A program made the translations under genes and the position numbers. This document shows, in pieces, positions 17,600-24,717 of a stretch of DNA of 64,000 nt. The stretch is from Ekhidna sp965212185 (GTDB lineage Bacteria > Bacteroidota > Bacteroidia > Cytophagales > Cyclobacteriaceae): assembly GCF_965212185.1 (NCBI RefSeq), contig NZ_OZ243102.1, positions 124,001-188,000 of the forward strand. The letters are read 5' to 3'. The notes beneath the pieces were generated by a model, which was given only the letters and a program-made list of their open reading frames with translations, did not search any database and was not told the origin of the DNA. Each line of letters begins with the position of its first letter. The first letter of the stretch is position 1.

Positions 17600-17626
17600 G
17601 GGTTGTTGTCATCAAAACAAAAGACA

Positions 17627-17655
17627 TAAAAAAAGCCTGGTATTAAAACCAGGCT
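17627..17655 (-). terminator. Intrinsic terminator of tRNA-Asn
   Basis: On the minus strand the hairpin AGCCTGGT / ACCAGGCT (plus-strand 17634-17655) is followed by seven Ts (AAAAAAA at 17627-17633). It starts 9 bases after the tRNA 3' end. Confidence 0.8.
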
Positions 17656-17663
17656 TAAAGTTG

Positions 17664-17737
17664 CTCTCCCTCTTGGGCTCGAACCAAGGACCCTCTGATT
17701 AACAGTCAGATGCTCTAACCAGCTGAGCTAAGGGAGA
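17664..17737 (-). tRNA. tRNA-Asn (anticodon GTT)
   Basis: The 74-nt cloverleaf is complete. The acceptor stem TCTCCCT pairs with AGGGAGA (plus-strand 17665-17671 and 17731-17737), with discriminator G at 17664. The D arm contains AGCTGGTTA, the anticodon stem TCTGA/TCAGA encloses loop CTGTTAA with anticodon GTT, and the T loop is TTCGAGC. The CCA end is not encoded. Confidence 0.96.
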
Positions 17738-17774
17738 ATTTTTTATAACATAACCCTTTTATGAAGGTCTTCTC

Positions 17775-17848
17775 TGCTCTAATGCTGACGCTTCGGTCAG
17801 CATCCTGATCGGCTTAGCCGCGTCAGGACCAGCTGAGCTAAGGGAGAA
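17775..17848 (-). pseudogene. Partial tRNA-Asn copy (5' part) with a hairpin insert in the D-loop
   Basis: Bases 17829-17848 are identical to 17719-17738 (the 5' acceptor strand and first half of the D arm of tRNA-Asn), and 17775-17782 matches 17711-17718 (second half of the D arm). Between them sits a 46-bp GC-rich insert (17783-17828), directly after the conserved GG of the D-loop. The insert folds as two hairpins: TGCTGAC/GTCAGCA, and TCCTGA/TCAGGA with an inner CGGC/GCCG. The anticodon and T arms are absent. Confidence 0.75.
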
Positions 17849-17938
17849 GATTTCCTAAAAAGGAGTGCAAATGTAAACATCCAATTTGCAATTCTCAATG
17901 CCTCCTATTAAAAAAATTTGAAATAATCGCATAATGCC

Positions 17939-17959
17939 AAAAGAAGACATAATGACATG
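17939..17959 (+). repeat. 21-bp direct repeat, copy 1
   Basis: The sequence AAAAGAAGACATAATGACAT(G) differs from copy 2 (17981-18001) at one base. The copies start exactly 42 bp apart, about four helical turns, and lie 127 and 85 bp upstream of the hsp20 start. They could be paired operator sites. Confidence 0.6.
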
Positions 17960-17980
17960 CTTAATCATTTGTTTTGAATC

Positions 17981-18001
17981 AAAAGAAGACACAATGACAT
18001 G
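17981..18001 (+). repeat. 21-bp direct repeat, copy 2
   Basis: Second copy of the repeat at 17939-17959, with ACACAATG in place of ACATAATG. It lies 85 bp from the hsp20 ATG. Confidence 0.6.
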
Positions 18002-18085
18002 AAAAGTATCAAAATTTGCTATTGGTACAGAATTCGATTATTCCCTATTCGAATTTGAACATGTAAAACCAAAATACTTAGGAAA

Positions 18086-18514
18086 ATGGGACTTATAAAG
18101 TACAACACAAATGATTACAGACCGACAAGCTTTAGAAGCTTAGTTGACAGATTTTTCAATGATGAATTTGTAGGTGGATCAATGCCGACCTTCTCACCTA
18201 AAGTGGACATTGCTGAAACTGATAAGGAATTTGAAGTTCAGTTACATGTCCCAGGAATGAAAAAGGGTGATTTCAACATTGACTTGAATGACGATCAAAT
18301 CACTGTAAGTGGTGAGAGAAAATTTGAGAATGAAGAGAAAAACAAAAATTATCACAGTGTAGAAAGCTACTATGGATCATTTAGTAGAACCTTTTACCTA
18401 CCAGAGGTGGTAAACAAAGACAAAGTAGATGCTTCTTATCAGGATGGTATTCTTAAAATCACATTACCTAAGGATGAGAAGAAAGTCACTAAAAAGCAAA
18501 TAGCAGTTAAGTAG
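18086..18514 (+). CDS. Hsp20/alpha-crystallin family small heat-shock protein
   Basis: The 142-residue chaperone has the alpha-crystallin domain at about 38-130 (VDIAETDKEFEVQLHVPGMKKGDF, a partial motif). The conserved GILKITLPK segment is near the end, followed by a short Lys-rich tail. Small heat-shock proteins hold unfolding proteins in an ATP-independent way in the cytosol. The gene is single, has its own terminator, and has a pair of 21-bp direct repeats upstream that may control it. DegP follows on the same strand, so the two envelope/cytosol stress genes are neighbours. Confidence 0.94.
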   Translation: MGLIKYNTNDYRPTSFRSLVDRFFNDEFVGGSMPTFSPKVDIAETDKEFEVQLHVPGMKKGDFNIDLNDDQITVSGERKFENEEKNKNYHSVESYYGSFSRTFYLPEVVNKDKVDASYQDGILKITLPKDEKKVTKKQIAVK

Positions 18515-18533
18515 TGTTTTGAGTAGGTGATTG

Positions 18534-18567
18534 GGGTGTTCGCCAGCCGGCGGATGCCCTTTTTTTT
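18534..18567 (+). terminator. Intrinsic terminator of hsp20
   Basis: An 11-bp stem with three G-U pairs, GGGTGTTCGCC / GGCGGATGCCC with loop AGCC, is followed by eight Ts (18560-18567). It lies 20 bases after the hsp20 stop. Confidence 0.85.
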
Positions 18568-18661
18568 GTTAATTATGGTTAAGCTTATCACTTTCTTTTC
18601 TCTTTCTATAACCATAGATGCAGTTTAGGGGTATAAAGAGTAAGTTTAAAAAGGATTTAAT

Positions 18662-20128
18662 ATGAGTAAGAGAAGTTTTATACTAGCCATGGTGTTTTCT
18701 TCACTTTTTGGAGGCATTGTTGCCGTGGTTGGATTTACCTTAATTTCACCTCAAGAACGAATTATTCAGCAAACTTCTGGTGGAGCTAATCCAGTAAGCC
18801 TTACTAATTATGTTTTTGATTCAGCAGACTTCATTGTTCCTGAAGGCTTAAATTTCGTATTTGCAGCAAAAAATGCCACGCCATCAGTGGTTCATATAAG
18901 AACAAGCTATTCAGATGGTAGTCGTGCAAATAGCCCATTTAACGAATTTTTTAAGGATTACTTTGGAGAGCGATATGATCGAAGGGGGGGACCTTCAAGA
19001 GGTGCTGGTTCTGGTGTTGTAATATCTCCTGATGGATATATTGTGACCAATAATCACGTAATAGAAAATGCGGACGATATAGAGATTGTCTTGAATGATA
19101 ATCGAAGCTATCAGGCAAAAGTGATTGGGGTAGATGCAGACACGGATTTAGCAGTGTTGAAAATTGATGAAGAGAACTTAGTTGCTGCTAAATACGGGGA
19201 TTCAGATGATATAAACATAGGGGAATGGGTACTTGCTATCGGAAATCCTTATGAGTTTAGATCTACAGTGACTGCAGGTATTATTAGTGCCAAAGGAAGA
19301 AATATTAATATACTAGATGGAGACTATCGAATTGAATCATTTATTCAAACAGATGCAGCAGTGAATCCTGGAAATAGTGGAGGGGCATTAGTCAATTTAA
19401 ATGGTGAGCTTGTTGGAATCAACACCGCGATAGCTTCACCTTCAGGTGCTTTTGCTGGATATTCTTTCGCAGTACCGGTATCCTTAGTAAAAAAAGTAGT
19501 CAGCGATTTGGTTGAGTATGGCGCGGTTCAAAGAGCTTTATTGGGGATCTCTATTCGAGATGTTAATGCACAAGTAGCCGAACAATTTGATCTGGACATT
19601 TTGAAGGGAGTATATGTTGGAGGTGTCATGCAGGGAGGAGCTGCTTCAAAAGCAGGTTTAGAAGATGGTGACGTAATTGTTGCCATTGATGACAGACCTG
19701 TAAACAGTGTCGCACAATTACAAGAACAGATTGCCATCAAAAGACCTGGAGATGAGGTCACGGTTAAGTTCATCAGAGATGGAAGAGAAAAAAGTGTAAT
19801 TGCTGAACTCCGAAACGAAGCTGGCACCATCGATGTGGTTGAGTTAGCTTCAGATTATCGAATTGAAGGAGCCACATTTGTGGATGTATCTGATGACATT
19901 AAATCAAAATTAGACATTGATGGAGGAGTTCAAATAGCGGAACTTGGTCCTGGAAAATGGCGTGAAGTAAGAATGAAAGAAGGATTTATTATTACAGGTA
20001 TTGATAATGAGAAAATCAGAAATATTCGAGATTTAGAAAATTATTTCAAACGTCCACGGACTGATGGAATCCTCATTGAGGGCGTTTATCCAGATGGGAG
20101 CAAAGCTCATTACGGATTAGGATTGTAA
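18662..20128 (+). CDS. degP: DegP/HtrA-family periplasmic serine protease
   Basis: A 488-residue Do-type protease with an N-terminal signal or anchor helix (about 5-27). The trypsin-like domain shows the catalytic triad His in TNNHVIEN, Asp in DTDLAVLKID and Ser in GNSGGALVN. A first PDZ domain (about 290-380) with GVYVGGVMQGGAASKAGL follows, then a divergent second PDZ to the C terminus. It degrades or refolds damaged envelope proteins. It is transcribed alone, ahead of a strong terminator. Length and order match the family. Confidence 0.95.
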   Translation: MSKRSFILAMVFSSLFGGIVAVVGFTLISPQERIIQQTSGGANPVSLTNYVFDSADFIVPEGLNFVFAAKNATPSVVHIRTSYSDGSRANSPFNEFFKDYFGERYDRRGGPSRGAGSGVVISPDGYIVTNNHVIENADDIEIVLNDNRSYQAKVIGVDADTDLAVLKIDEENLVAAKYGDSDDINIGEWVLAIGNPYEFRSTVTAGIISAKGRNINILDGDYRIESFIQTDAAVNPGNSGGALVNLNGELVGINTAIASPSGAFAGYSFAVPVSLVKKVVSDLVEYGAVQRALLGISIRDVNAQVAEQFDLDILKGVYVGGVMQGGAASKAGLEDGDVIVAIDDRPVNSVAQLQEQIAIKRPGDEVTVKFIRDGREKSVIAELRNEAGTIDVVELASDYRIEGATFVDVSDDIKSKLDIDGGVQIAELGPGKWREVRMKEGFIITGIDNEKIRNIRDLENYFKRPRTDGILIEGVYPDGSKAHYGLGL

Positions 20129-20150
20129 ATTTTTAAAATCAATCGGCACT

Positions 20151-20181
20151 AAAAAGGCCTGCAATATTTGCAGGCCTTTTT
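20151..20181 (+). terminator. Intrinsic terminator of degP
   Basis: A 14-bp perfect stem, AAAAAGGCCTGCAA / TTGCAGGCCTTTTT, with a 3-base loop, lies 22 bases after the degP stop. The A and T runs make it bidirectional in principle. Confidence 0.9.
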
Positions 20182-20200
20182 ATTTGTGTTCGATTATTGA

Positions 20201-21349
20201 ATGAATAAAGGCATTTATTTCCATAATTTCGGAGATGTGAAAGATGTGATAATTATTGGGGGTGGGTTAGCAGGACTTTTCAATGCTATTCTTTTGAATA
20301 GAGCTGGTTTAAGTGTCCGATTATTCGAAGAGAAACCATACCCTTTCCATCGGGTCTGCGGTGAGTATATATCCAATGAAGTCATTCCATTTCTTGAATC
20401 AAATAATTTATTTCCGAGTGAATTAAAACCATCCAATATTACCCAATTTCAACTAAGCGCTATTTCTGGTGAAAGTTTGGAAATGCCACTTGATTTAGGA
20501 GGATTTGGCATCAGCAGGTATAGATATGATCATTGGTTGGCTAATAAAGCAAAAAGTGAAGGGGTAGAAATTACACATCGAAGAATCATCGAAGGTGGGT
20601 TTGAATCTGATAGGCATACTGTTGAAGATAAAAGTGGAGATAGGTACCAAGCAAAAATTGTAATTGGTGCTTTTGGAAAAAGAAGCACATTTGATAAAAG
20701 TCTTCGAAGAAAGTTTATAACAAAAAGGTCCCCATACGTGGGAGTGAAATACCACATCAAAACAGACTTGGTTGATGATGATTTAATTGCTCTGCATAAC
20801 TTCAGAAATGGCTATTGTGGTGTAAGTCGAGTTGAAAATGATGTATTTAATTTATGCTATTTATCACATCGGGAAAATTTAAAGAATCATGGATCAATAG
20901 CAATAATGGAAAAAAAAGTTCTAATGAAAAATCCATTTTTGAAGGAGATTTTTTCAGATTCTGATTTCTTATTTGAGAAGCCTCAGGTGATAAACGAGAT
21001 CACTTTTGAGAAGAAAGAACCAATTTTTAATCATATACTAATGAGTGGTGATGCATCAGGTATGATTACTCCTCTATGTGGCAATGGGATGGCGATGGCT
21101 ATTCACTCAGCTAAAATTTTATGTGAGCTTATAATTGAGAATTTGGATGGAAGTTTTGATAGACAAAAACTGGAAAAAGAGTATTCAATAGCCTGGAATA
21201 GGCAGTTTGCTAATAGAATGGCAATGGGTCGAAGTATTCAAAAACTATTTGGCTCAGAGTGGGTATCAAAATCAGCAGTTGTTTTGGCTCAAAAATTTCG
21301 CCCATTTGCTCAGGTGCTCATGAGACAAACTCATGGCCAACCATTCTAG
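20201..21349 (+). CDS. FAD-dependent oxidoreductase of the geranylgeranyl-reductase type in the type III PKS locus
   Basis: The 382-residue flavoprotein has the Rossmann motif GGGLAGLFNA (about 21-30), then FEEKPYPFHRVCGEYIS, which resembles the PxxxxCG segment of geranylgeranyl reductase-like flavoproteins, and the second FAD motif LMSGDASGMITPLCGNGMAMA. Such enzymes reduce polyprenyl double bonds or hydroxylate aromatic rings. It is convergent with the UbiA gene, with a 4-bp overlap of the stop codons (CTAG). With the type III PKS and methyltransferase nearby, it probably modifies a polyketide or meroterpenoid. The exact reaction is not known. Confidence 0.88.
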   Translation: MNKGIYFHNFGDVKDVIIIGGGLAGLFNAILLNRAGLSVRLFEEKPYPFHRVCGEYISNEVIPFLESNNLFPSELKPSNITQFQLSAISGESLEMPLDLGGFGISRYRYDHWLANKAKSEGVEITHRRIIEGGFESDRHTVEDKSGDRYQAKIVIGAFGKRSTFDKSLRRKFITKRSPYVGVKYHIKTDLVDDDLIALHNFRNGYCGVSRVENDVFNLCYLSHRENLKNHGSIAIMEKKVLMKNPFLKEIFSDSDFLFEKPQVINEITFEKKEPIFNHILMSGDASGMITPLCGNGMAMAIHSAKILCELIIENLDGSFDRQKLEKEYSIAWNRQFANRMAMGRSIQKLFGSEWVSKSAVVLAQKFRPFAQVLMRQTHGQPF

Positions 21350-22206
21350 GAAAGCCAGAGGAAGACAAAAAATCCGTTGAGCATAAGTGAAGATATTAGA
21401 TTCAATCGCATCGTAGATTCAAAATCAGCATTTGCAGAATCATTTCTTGCTCTCAAATACCAGAAAGTAAAATAAAATAGAACAGGTGCCATAAATATGA
21501 GAAAAGCCACAGCTTCTGTCATGGAATGATAGTTCATGAAATAGTAAACAAATCCTGCACTTGAAATGAGAAATGCTATTGAAGTAAAGTGGAATGTTCC
21601 TAAAACCCCTAGCTTCAAGCTAATGGTAATATCTCCTCTTTTTTCGTCTTCATCGTGCTGGTAAATCTGGGTCATTGGATAGGATCCCAATAAAAGTAGA
21701 GAACTTAAAATGCCTGGCATTTGAATGCTCCAATTCCAGGTTTCAGCTATTAAAGTTTCATTAATGGCTAAGAAGCTCATAAGAAAAGTAAAGTATCCCT
21801 GGAAGACTCCAGCAGAAAGCCAACCAATTACTGCATGTTTCTTAAGCCGGATATTAGGATGGCTATATGCTTTTGAAATAGCTCCATAAACGAATATCAT
21901 CACAGTGAATTCAAGAGAAATAGTTAATGCAAGGAGAAGAGCTATAGAATCAAGTAAAAGAGAAATATAATAAAGTTCTTTTGTCGTTTTTGGAGGGTTT
22001 TTTAATCCCCCGATACTTTTTTCATCCTTATCGAAGTAGGAGTTATATCCATTGCTTGCTGGATATACAAGAAAGTGAAGGATAAAAAATGCTAGGAATG
22101 AATCACGAAAGTTGATTTCATTTGAAACGGCTAATGCCAACATAAAAACTGGCAGCAGAAAAAATGAGAATGGAATACGCAGGTGGAGAAATGTGGATTT
22201 TTTCAA
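21346..22206 (-). CDS. UbiA-family prenyltransferase-like membrane protein
   Basis: A 286-residue integral membrane protein with about eight helices. The first Asp-rich motif of the UbiA superfamily, NGYNSYFDKDE (about 54-64), is present. A second Asp-rich segment, IYQHDEDEKRGD, lies in the expected later loop. UbiA enzymes transfer a prenyl group to an aromatic acceptor. The start is a TTG at 22206; no in-frame ATG precedes the first helix. It is divergent from the type III PKS gene (54-bp gap), so the two probably share a control region. The acceptor would plausibly be the PKS product. Confidence 0.88.
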   Translation of the reverse strand: MKKSTFLHLRIPFSFFLLPVFMLALAVSNEINFRDSFLAFFILHFLVYPASNGYNSYFDKDEKSIGGLKNPPKTTKELYYISLLLDSIALLLALTISLEFTVMIFVYGAISKAYSHPNIRLKKHAVIGWLSAGVFQGYFTFLMSFLAINETLIAETWNWSIQMPGILSSLLLLGSYPMTQIYQHDEDEKRGDITISLKLGVLGTFHFTSIAFLISSAGFVYYFMNYHSMTEAVAFLIFMAPVLFYFTFWYLRARNDSANADFESTMRLNLISSLMLNGFFVFLWLS

Positions 22207-22260
22207 AAGGAATAGATCATCTTGACTAAATGTTGGTTAATATTAATGAACTAGTAGCAG

Positions 22261-23358
22261 ATGGCCGCATTTATTCAATCGATAGGGACCTCATTACCAC
22301 CAAATCTGGCGAGTCAGGATCAAATTGCTGATTTTATGGCCGAACATTTGAATCTTTCAGAACAGGAAGAGAGGAAATTAAGGGTTTTATACCGTGCAAG
22401 CGGCATCAAACAACGATATTCAGTATTGAAGGACTTCAGCCAGCGTTTAAATGGCCAAAGTTTCTTCAAAGAGGATGCAGCGTTTCCGTCTGCAAAGCCT
22501 CGAATGATGATTTATCAAAAGTATGCTATAGGTCTTGCTAAGGAGGCGTGTGAAAGAGCCATAAATATAGCATCAACAAAAAAATCAGAATTAACACACC
22601 TGATTTCTGTGAGCTGTACCGGAATGTATGCCCCGGGTTTAGATATAGAACTTATTGATCAATTACGCATGCCTACTTCAACGCAGCGGACGTCAATCAA
22701 TTTTATGGGGTGTTATGCTGCTTTTAATGCAATGAAAGTAGCAAACAGTATTATTAATTCAGATAGTAATGCCAAGGTGTTAATTGTCTGTGTTGAGTTA
22801 TGCAGTATTCATTTACAAGACAAAACGGATGATGAAAACTTACTTGCTAATGCCATATTCGGAGATGGTGCAGCTGCAATGGTAATATCATCAAAGGTTT
22901 CAAATCGCTCACTTGAACTAAAGAATTTCTTTAGTGATTTAGCCCTTCAGGCTCGGGGTGAAATGGGCTGGTATATTGGAGATCATGGTTTTGAGATGCA
23001 TCTTAGTTCCAAAGTACCAGATGTAATAAAAGAAGGAATTGGCAAACTCACTCAGCGCTTATTGCACAGTATTAAGCTTTCGGTATCAGATATAGATTTT
23101 TTTGCTATTCATCCGGGAGGAAAGAGAATATTGGATGTGATTGAAGAAAAACTCTCCATCACTAAAGATCAAAATCAGGATGCAAGAGATATTCTTAGAA
23201 CACATGGAAATATGTCTTCTCCAACCGTGCTATTTGTCATTAAAAAAATCTTTGATTCTCTAAAGGAATCAGATACTGAAAAACACTTGCTAACCTTTGC
23301 TTTCGGACCGGGACTAACTATGGAAAGCGCAGTTCTTAAAACTCATATTCGTGCTTGA
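22261..23358 (+). CDS. Type III polyketide synthase (chalcone/stilbene synthase family)
   Basis: The 365-residue protein has the thiolase fold with the type III PKS catalytic triad Cys151 (NFMGCYAA), His284 (FAIHPGGKR) and Asn317 (THGNMSSPTV), plus the FGPG loop (FAFGPGLTME) near the end. These enzymes extend acyl-CoA starters with malonyl-CoA without an acyl carrier protein and cyclise the product, often to alkylresorcinols or pyrones. An adjoining methyltransferase (8-bp overlap), a UbiA protein and an FAD enzyme form a conserved set seen in many Bacteroidota genomes whose product I do not know. Confidence 0.93.
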   Translation: MAAFIQSIGTSLPPNLASQDQIADFMAEHLNLSEQEERKLRVLYRASGIKQRYSVLKDFSQRLNGQSFFKEDAAFPSAKPRMMIYQKYAIGLAKEACERAINIASTKKSELTHLISVSCTGMYAPGLDIELIDQLRMPTSTQRTSINFMGCYAAFNAMKVANSIINSDSNAKVLIVCVELCSIHLQDKTDDENLLANAIFGDGAAAMVISSKVSNRSLELKNFFSDLALQARGEMGWYIGDHGFEMHLSSKVPDVIKEGIGKLTQRLLHSIKLSVSDIDFFAIHPGGKRILDVIEEKLSITKDQNQDARDILRTHGNMSSPTVLFVIKKIFDSLKESDTEKHLLTFAFGPGLTMESAVLKTHIRA

Positions 23359-24037
23359 GCATAGATCTGACGAAACAGAAATAATGGATGATCTTGCCAT
23401 TTCTGGCGAAGTGGTTAATCAAACCTTACGTGAGCTCAATACCATTAACAGACGATTAGGAGGTAATCAGATTAGCATTTCTGCATTTAAAAATCTGGTA
23501 GCTGGTAAAAATTCAATTGAATTAGTTGATTTAGGATGTGGAGGAGGAGACATCATGGCTGATATGGCTAAATGGAGCAAAAAGCAGGGAATTAAAGCTA
23601 CATTCATTGGAATTGATGCGAATGAGAATATTGTAGATTATGCTCAGCAGAATACAAGTGAGTATTCGGAAATAGCGTATCAAGCAATAAATATATTTAG
23701 CGATAAATTTAAAAATCAAACATTCGACATCATCCACTGCTGCTTGTTTGTTCATCATTTTACATCAGATCAATTAATTAACTTATTTGCTCAATTTAAG
23801 AAGCAAGCAAGGTTAGGGGTAATAATAAATGATCTCCACAGACATCCATTGGCATATTGGAGCATTGGGTTGTTAACCTCACTCTTTTCAAAATCAGAAA
23901 TGGTCAGAAATGATGCCACTATATCTGTAGCTCGAGGATTTAGGAAAAAGGAATTAATTGAGATATTAAAAGGTGCAGAAATAAATGAATATCGATTGGA
24001 ATGGAAGTGGGCGTTTAGATGGAAACTTATTTTCTAG
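23351..24037 (+). CDS. SAM-dependent methyltransferase of the type III PKS locus
   Basis: A 228-residue class I methyltransferase. Motif I is LVDLGCGGGDIMADMA (about residues 58-73), followed by IGIDANENIVDYA with the acidic residue that binds ribose. It starts at a GTG inside the end of the PKS gene (8-bp overlap); an ATG at 23387 would be an alternative start. The tight coupling suggests that it methylates the polyketide product or an intermediate. It ends immediately next to the convergent EF-hand gene. Confidence 0.88.
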   Translation: MLEHRSDETEIMDDLAISGEVVNQTLRELNTINRRLGGNQISISAFKNLVAGKNSIELVDLGCGGGDIMADMAKWSKKQGIKATFIGIDANENIVDYAQQNTSEYSEIAYQAINIFSDKFKNQTFDIIHCCLFVHHFTSDQLINLFAQFKKQARLGVIINDLHRHPLAYWSIGLLTSLFSKSEMVRNDATISVARGFRKKELIEILKGAEINEYRLEWKWAFRWKLIF

Positions 24038-24631
24038 TTATTTCCAATCACCGAAAATCAAATTGCCTTTAGCCTGCTCGTCATTTGACCTAAAGAAATT
24101 GCTAAGTCCGGCAACCATTTCATCGGCGGATATGTAATCATCACCATTTTCATCTAACTCCTCAAACCCTTGAACAGCTACATTGTGTGAAATATTGTAA
24201 ATAGTGAGCATATTGGCATATTCATCTCTTGAGATCAGGCGATCTTTATTCATATCAAACAAATCAAAAATGTGCCTTGAGGTTCTCTGGATATAATGAT
24301 CCAGAATGCCTGGTTCATCAGACTCTATTTGATCTCTAAAAAACGCTATCCAATCCCATAAAGTAAGGCTAAGCTCTGGATTATGAAGGTCTGTAAGCAG
24401 CTGAACAAAAAGGCGATGTGACTTTAAAAGGATCATTCTTGCGCACCGAGAGTCTTCGCTAAGTTTTAATTGGGCAACAATTTTCTTCCCAACATTAACA
24501 AAGTCAATTGGTTGCAACTGCCCATTCCGATCGATATCCAGCACATTGAAGAGGTGATGAACCTTCTTTTTTTGCGTTTCTGAGAACACTAATCGGAGGC
24601 TTTTGGGTTGTGTGGTGGTCAAGCTCCCCAT
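24038..24631 (-). CDS. EF-hand calcium-binding protein
   Basis: This 197-residue soluble protein has at least three EF-hand loops: DIDRNGQLQPID (about 33-44), DMNKDRLISRDE (about 127-138) and DENGDDYISADE (about 161-172). Each has acidic residues at positions 1, 3, 5 and 12. Its length and arrangement resemble calerythrin or sarcoplasmic Ca-binding proteins rather than short bacterial EF-hand tails. There is no signal peptide, so it should sense or buffer calcium in the cytosol. It abuts the methyltransferase gene tail to tail and is divergent from the ALDH gene. A link to the polyketide locus is only positional. Confidence 0.9.
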   Translation of the reverse strand: MGSLTTTQPKSLRLVFSETQKKKVHHLFNVLDIDRNGQLQPIDFVNVGKKIVAQLKLSEDSRCARMILLKSHRLFVQLLTDLHNPELSLTLWDWIAFFRDQIESDEPGILDHYIQRTSRHIFDLFDMNKDRLISRDEYANMLTIYNISHNVAVQGFEELDENGDDYISADEMVAGLSNFFRSNDEQAKGNLIFGDWK

Positions 24632-24680
24632 TTATTGTATCACAATTTACAAAAATATTTCCAGCCTTCCACGCATTTCT

Positions 24681-24688
24681 TAGCTTTG
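24681..24688 (+). promoter_or_regulatory. Putative -7 box upstream of the aminoadipate-semialdehyde dehydrogenase gene
   Basis: TAGCTTTG matches TAnnTTTG and lies 30 bp before the ATG at 24718. It supports starting the gene there rather than at the GTG at 24610, which would lie upstream of the promoter. Confidence 0.45.
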
Positions 24689-24717
24689 CACCCCAATTAT
24701 TAACCCTATCAAATAAT

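Larger units (their letters stand above)
17365..18085. other. 721-bp region without protein genes
   Basis: This is the longest stretch in the window with no coding gene. It holds an intact tRNA-Asn on the minus strand with its terminator, a partial tRNA-Asn copy on each side with GC-rich hairpin inserts, and a pair of 21-bp direct repeats ahead of hsp20. From 17365 to about 17525 I see only AT-rich sequence. Confidence 0.8.

Noticed and set aside
17526..17848. tRNA-Asn duplications read as att sites of an integrated element
   Set aside because: Only about 110 bp lie between the copies and no integrase or cargo gene is present, so there is no integrated element; decayed tandem tRNAs or hairpin insertions explain it better.
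24610..24717. 36-residue N-terminal extension of the aminoadipate-semialdehyde dehydrogenase from a GTG
   Set aside because: The extension overlaps the EF-hand gene, does not match the ALDH7 family and lies upstream of a likely -7 box; the ATG at 24718 is chosen.
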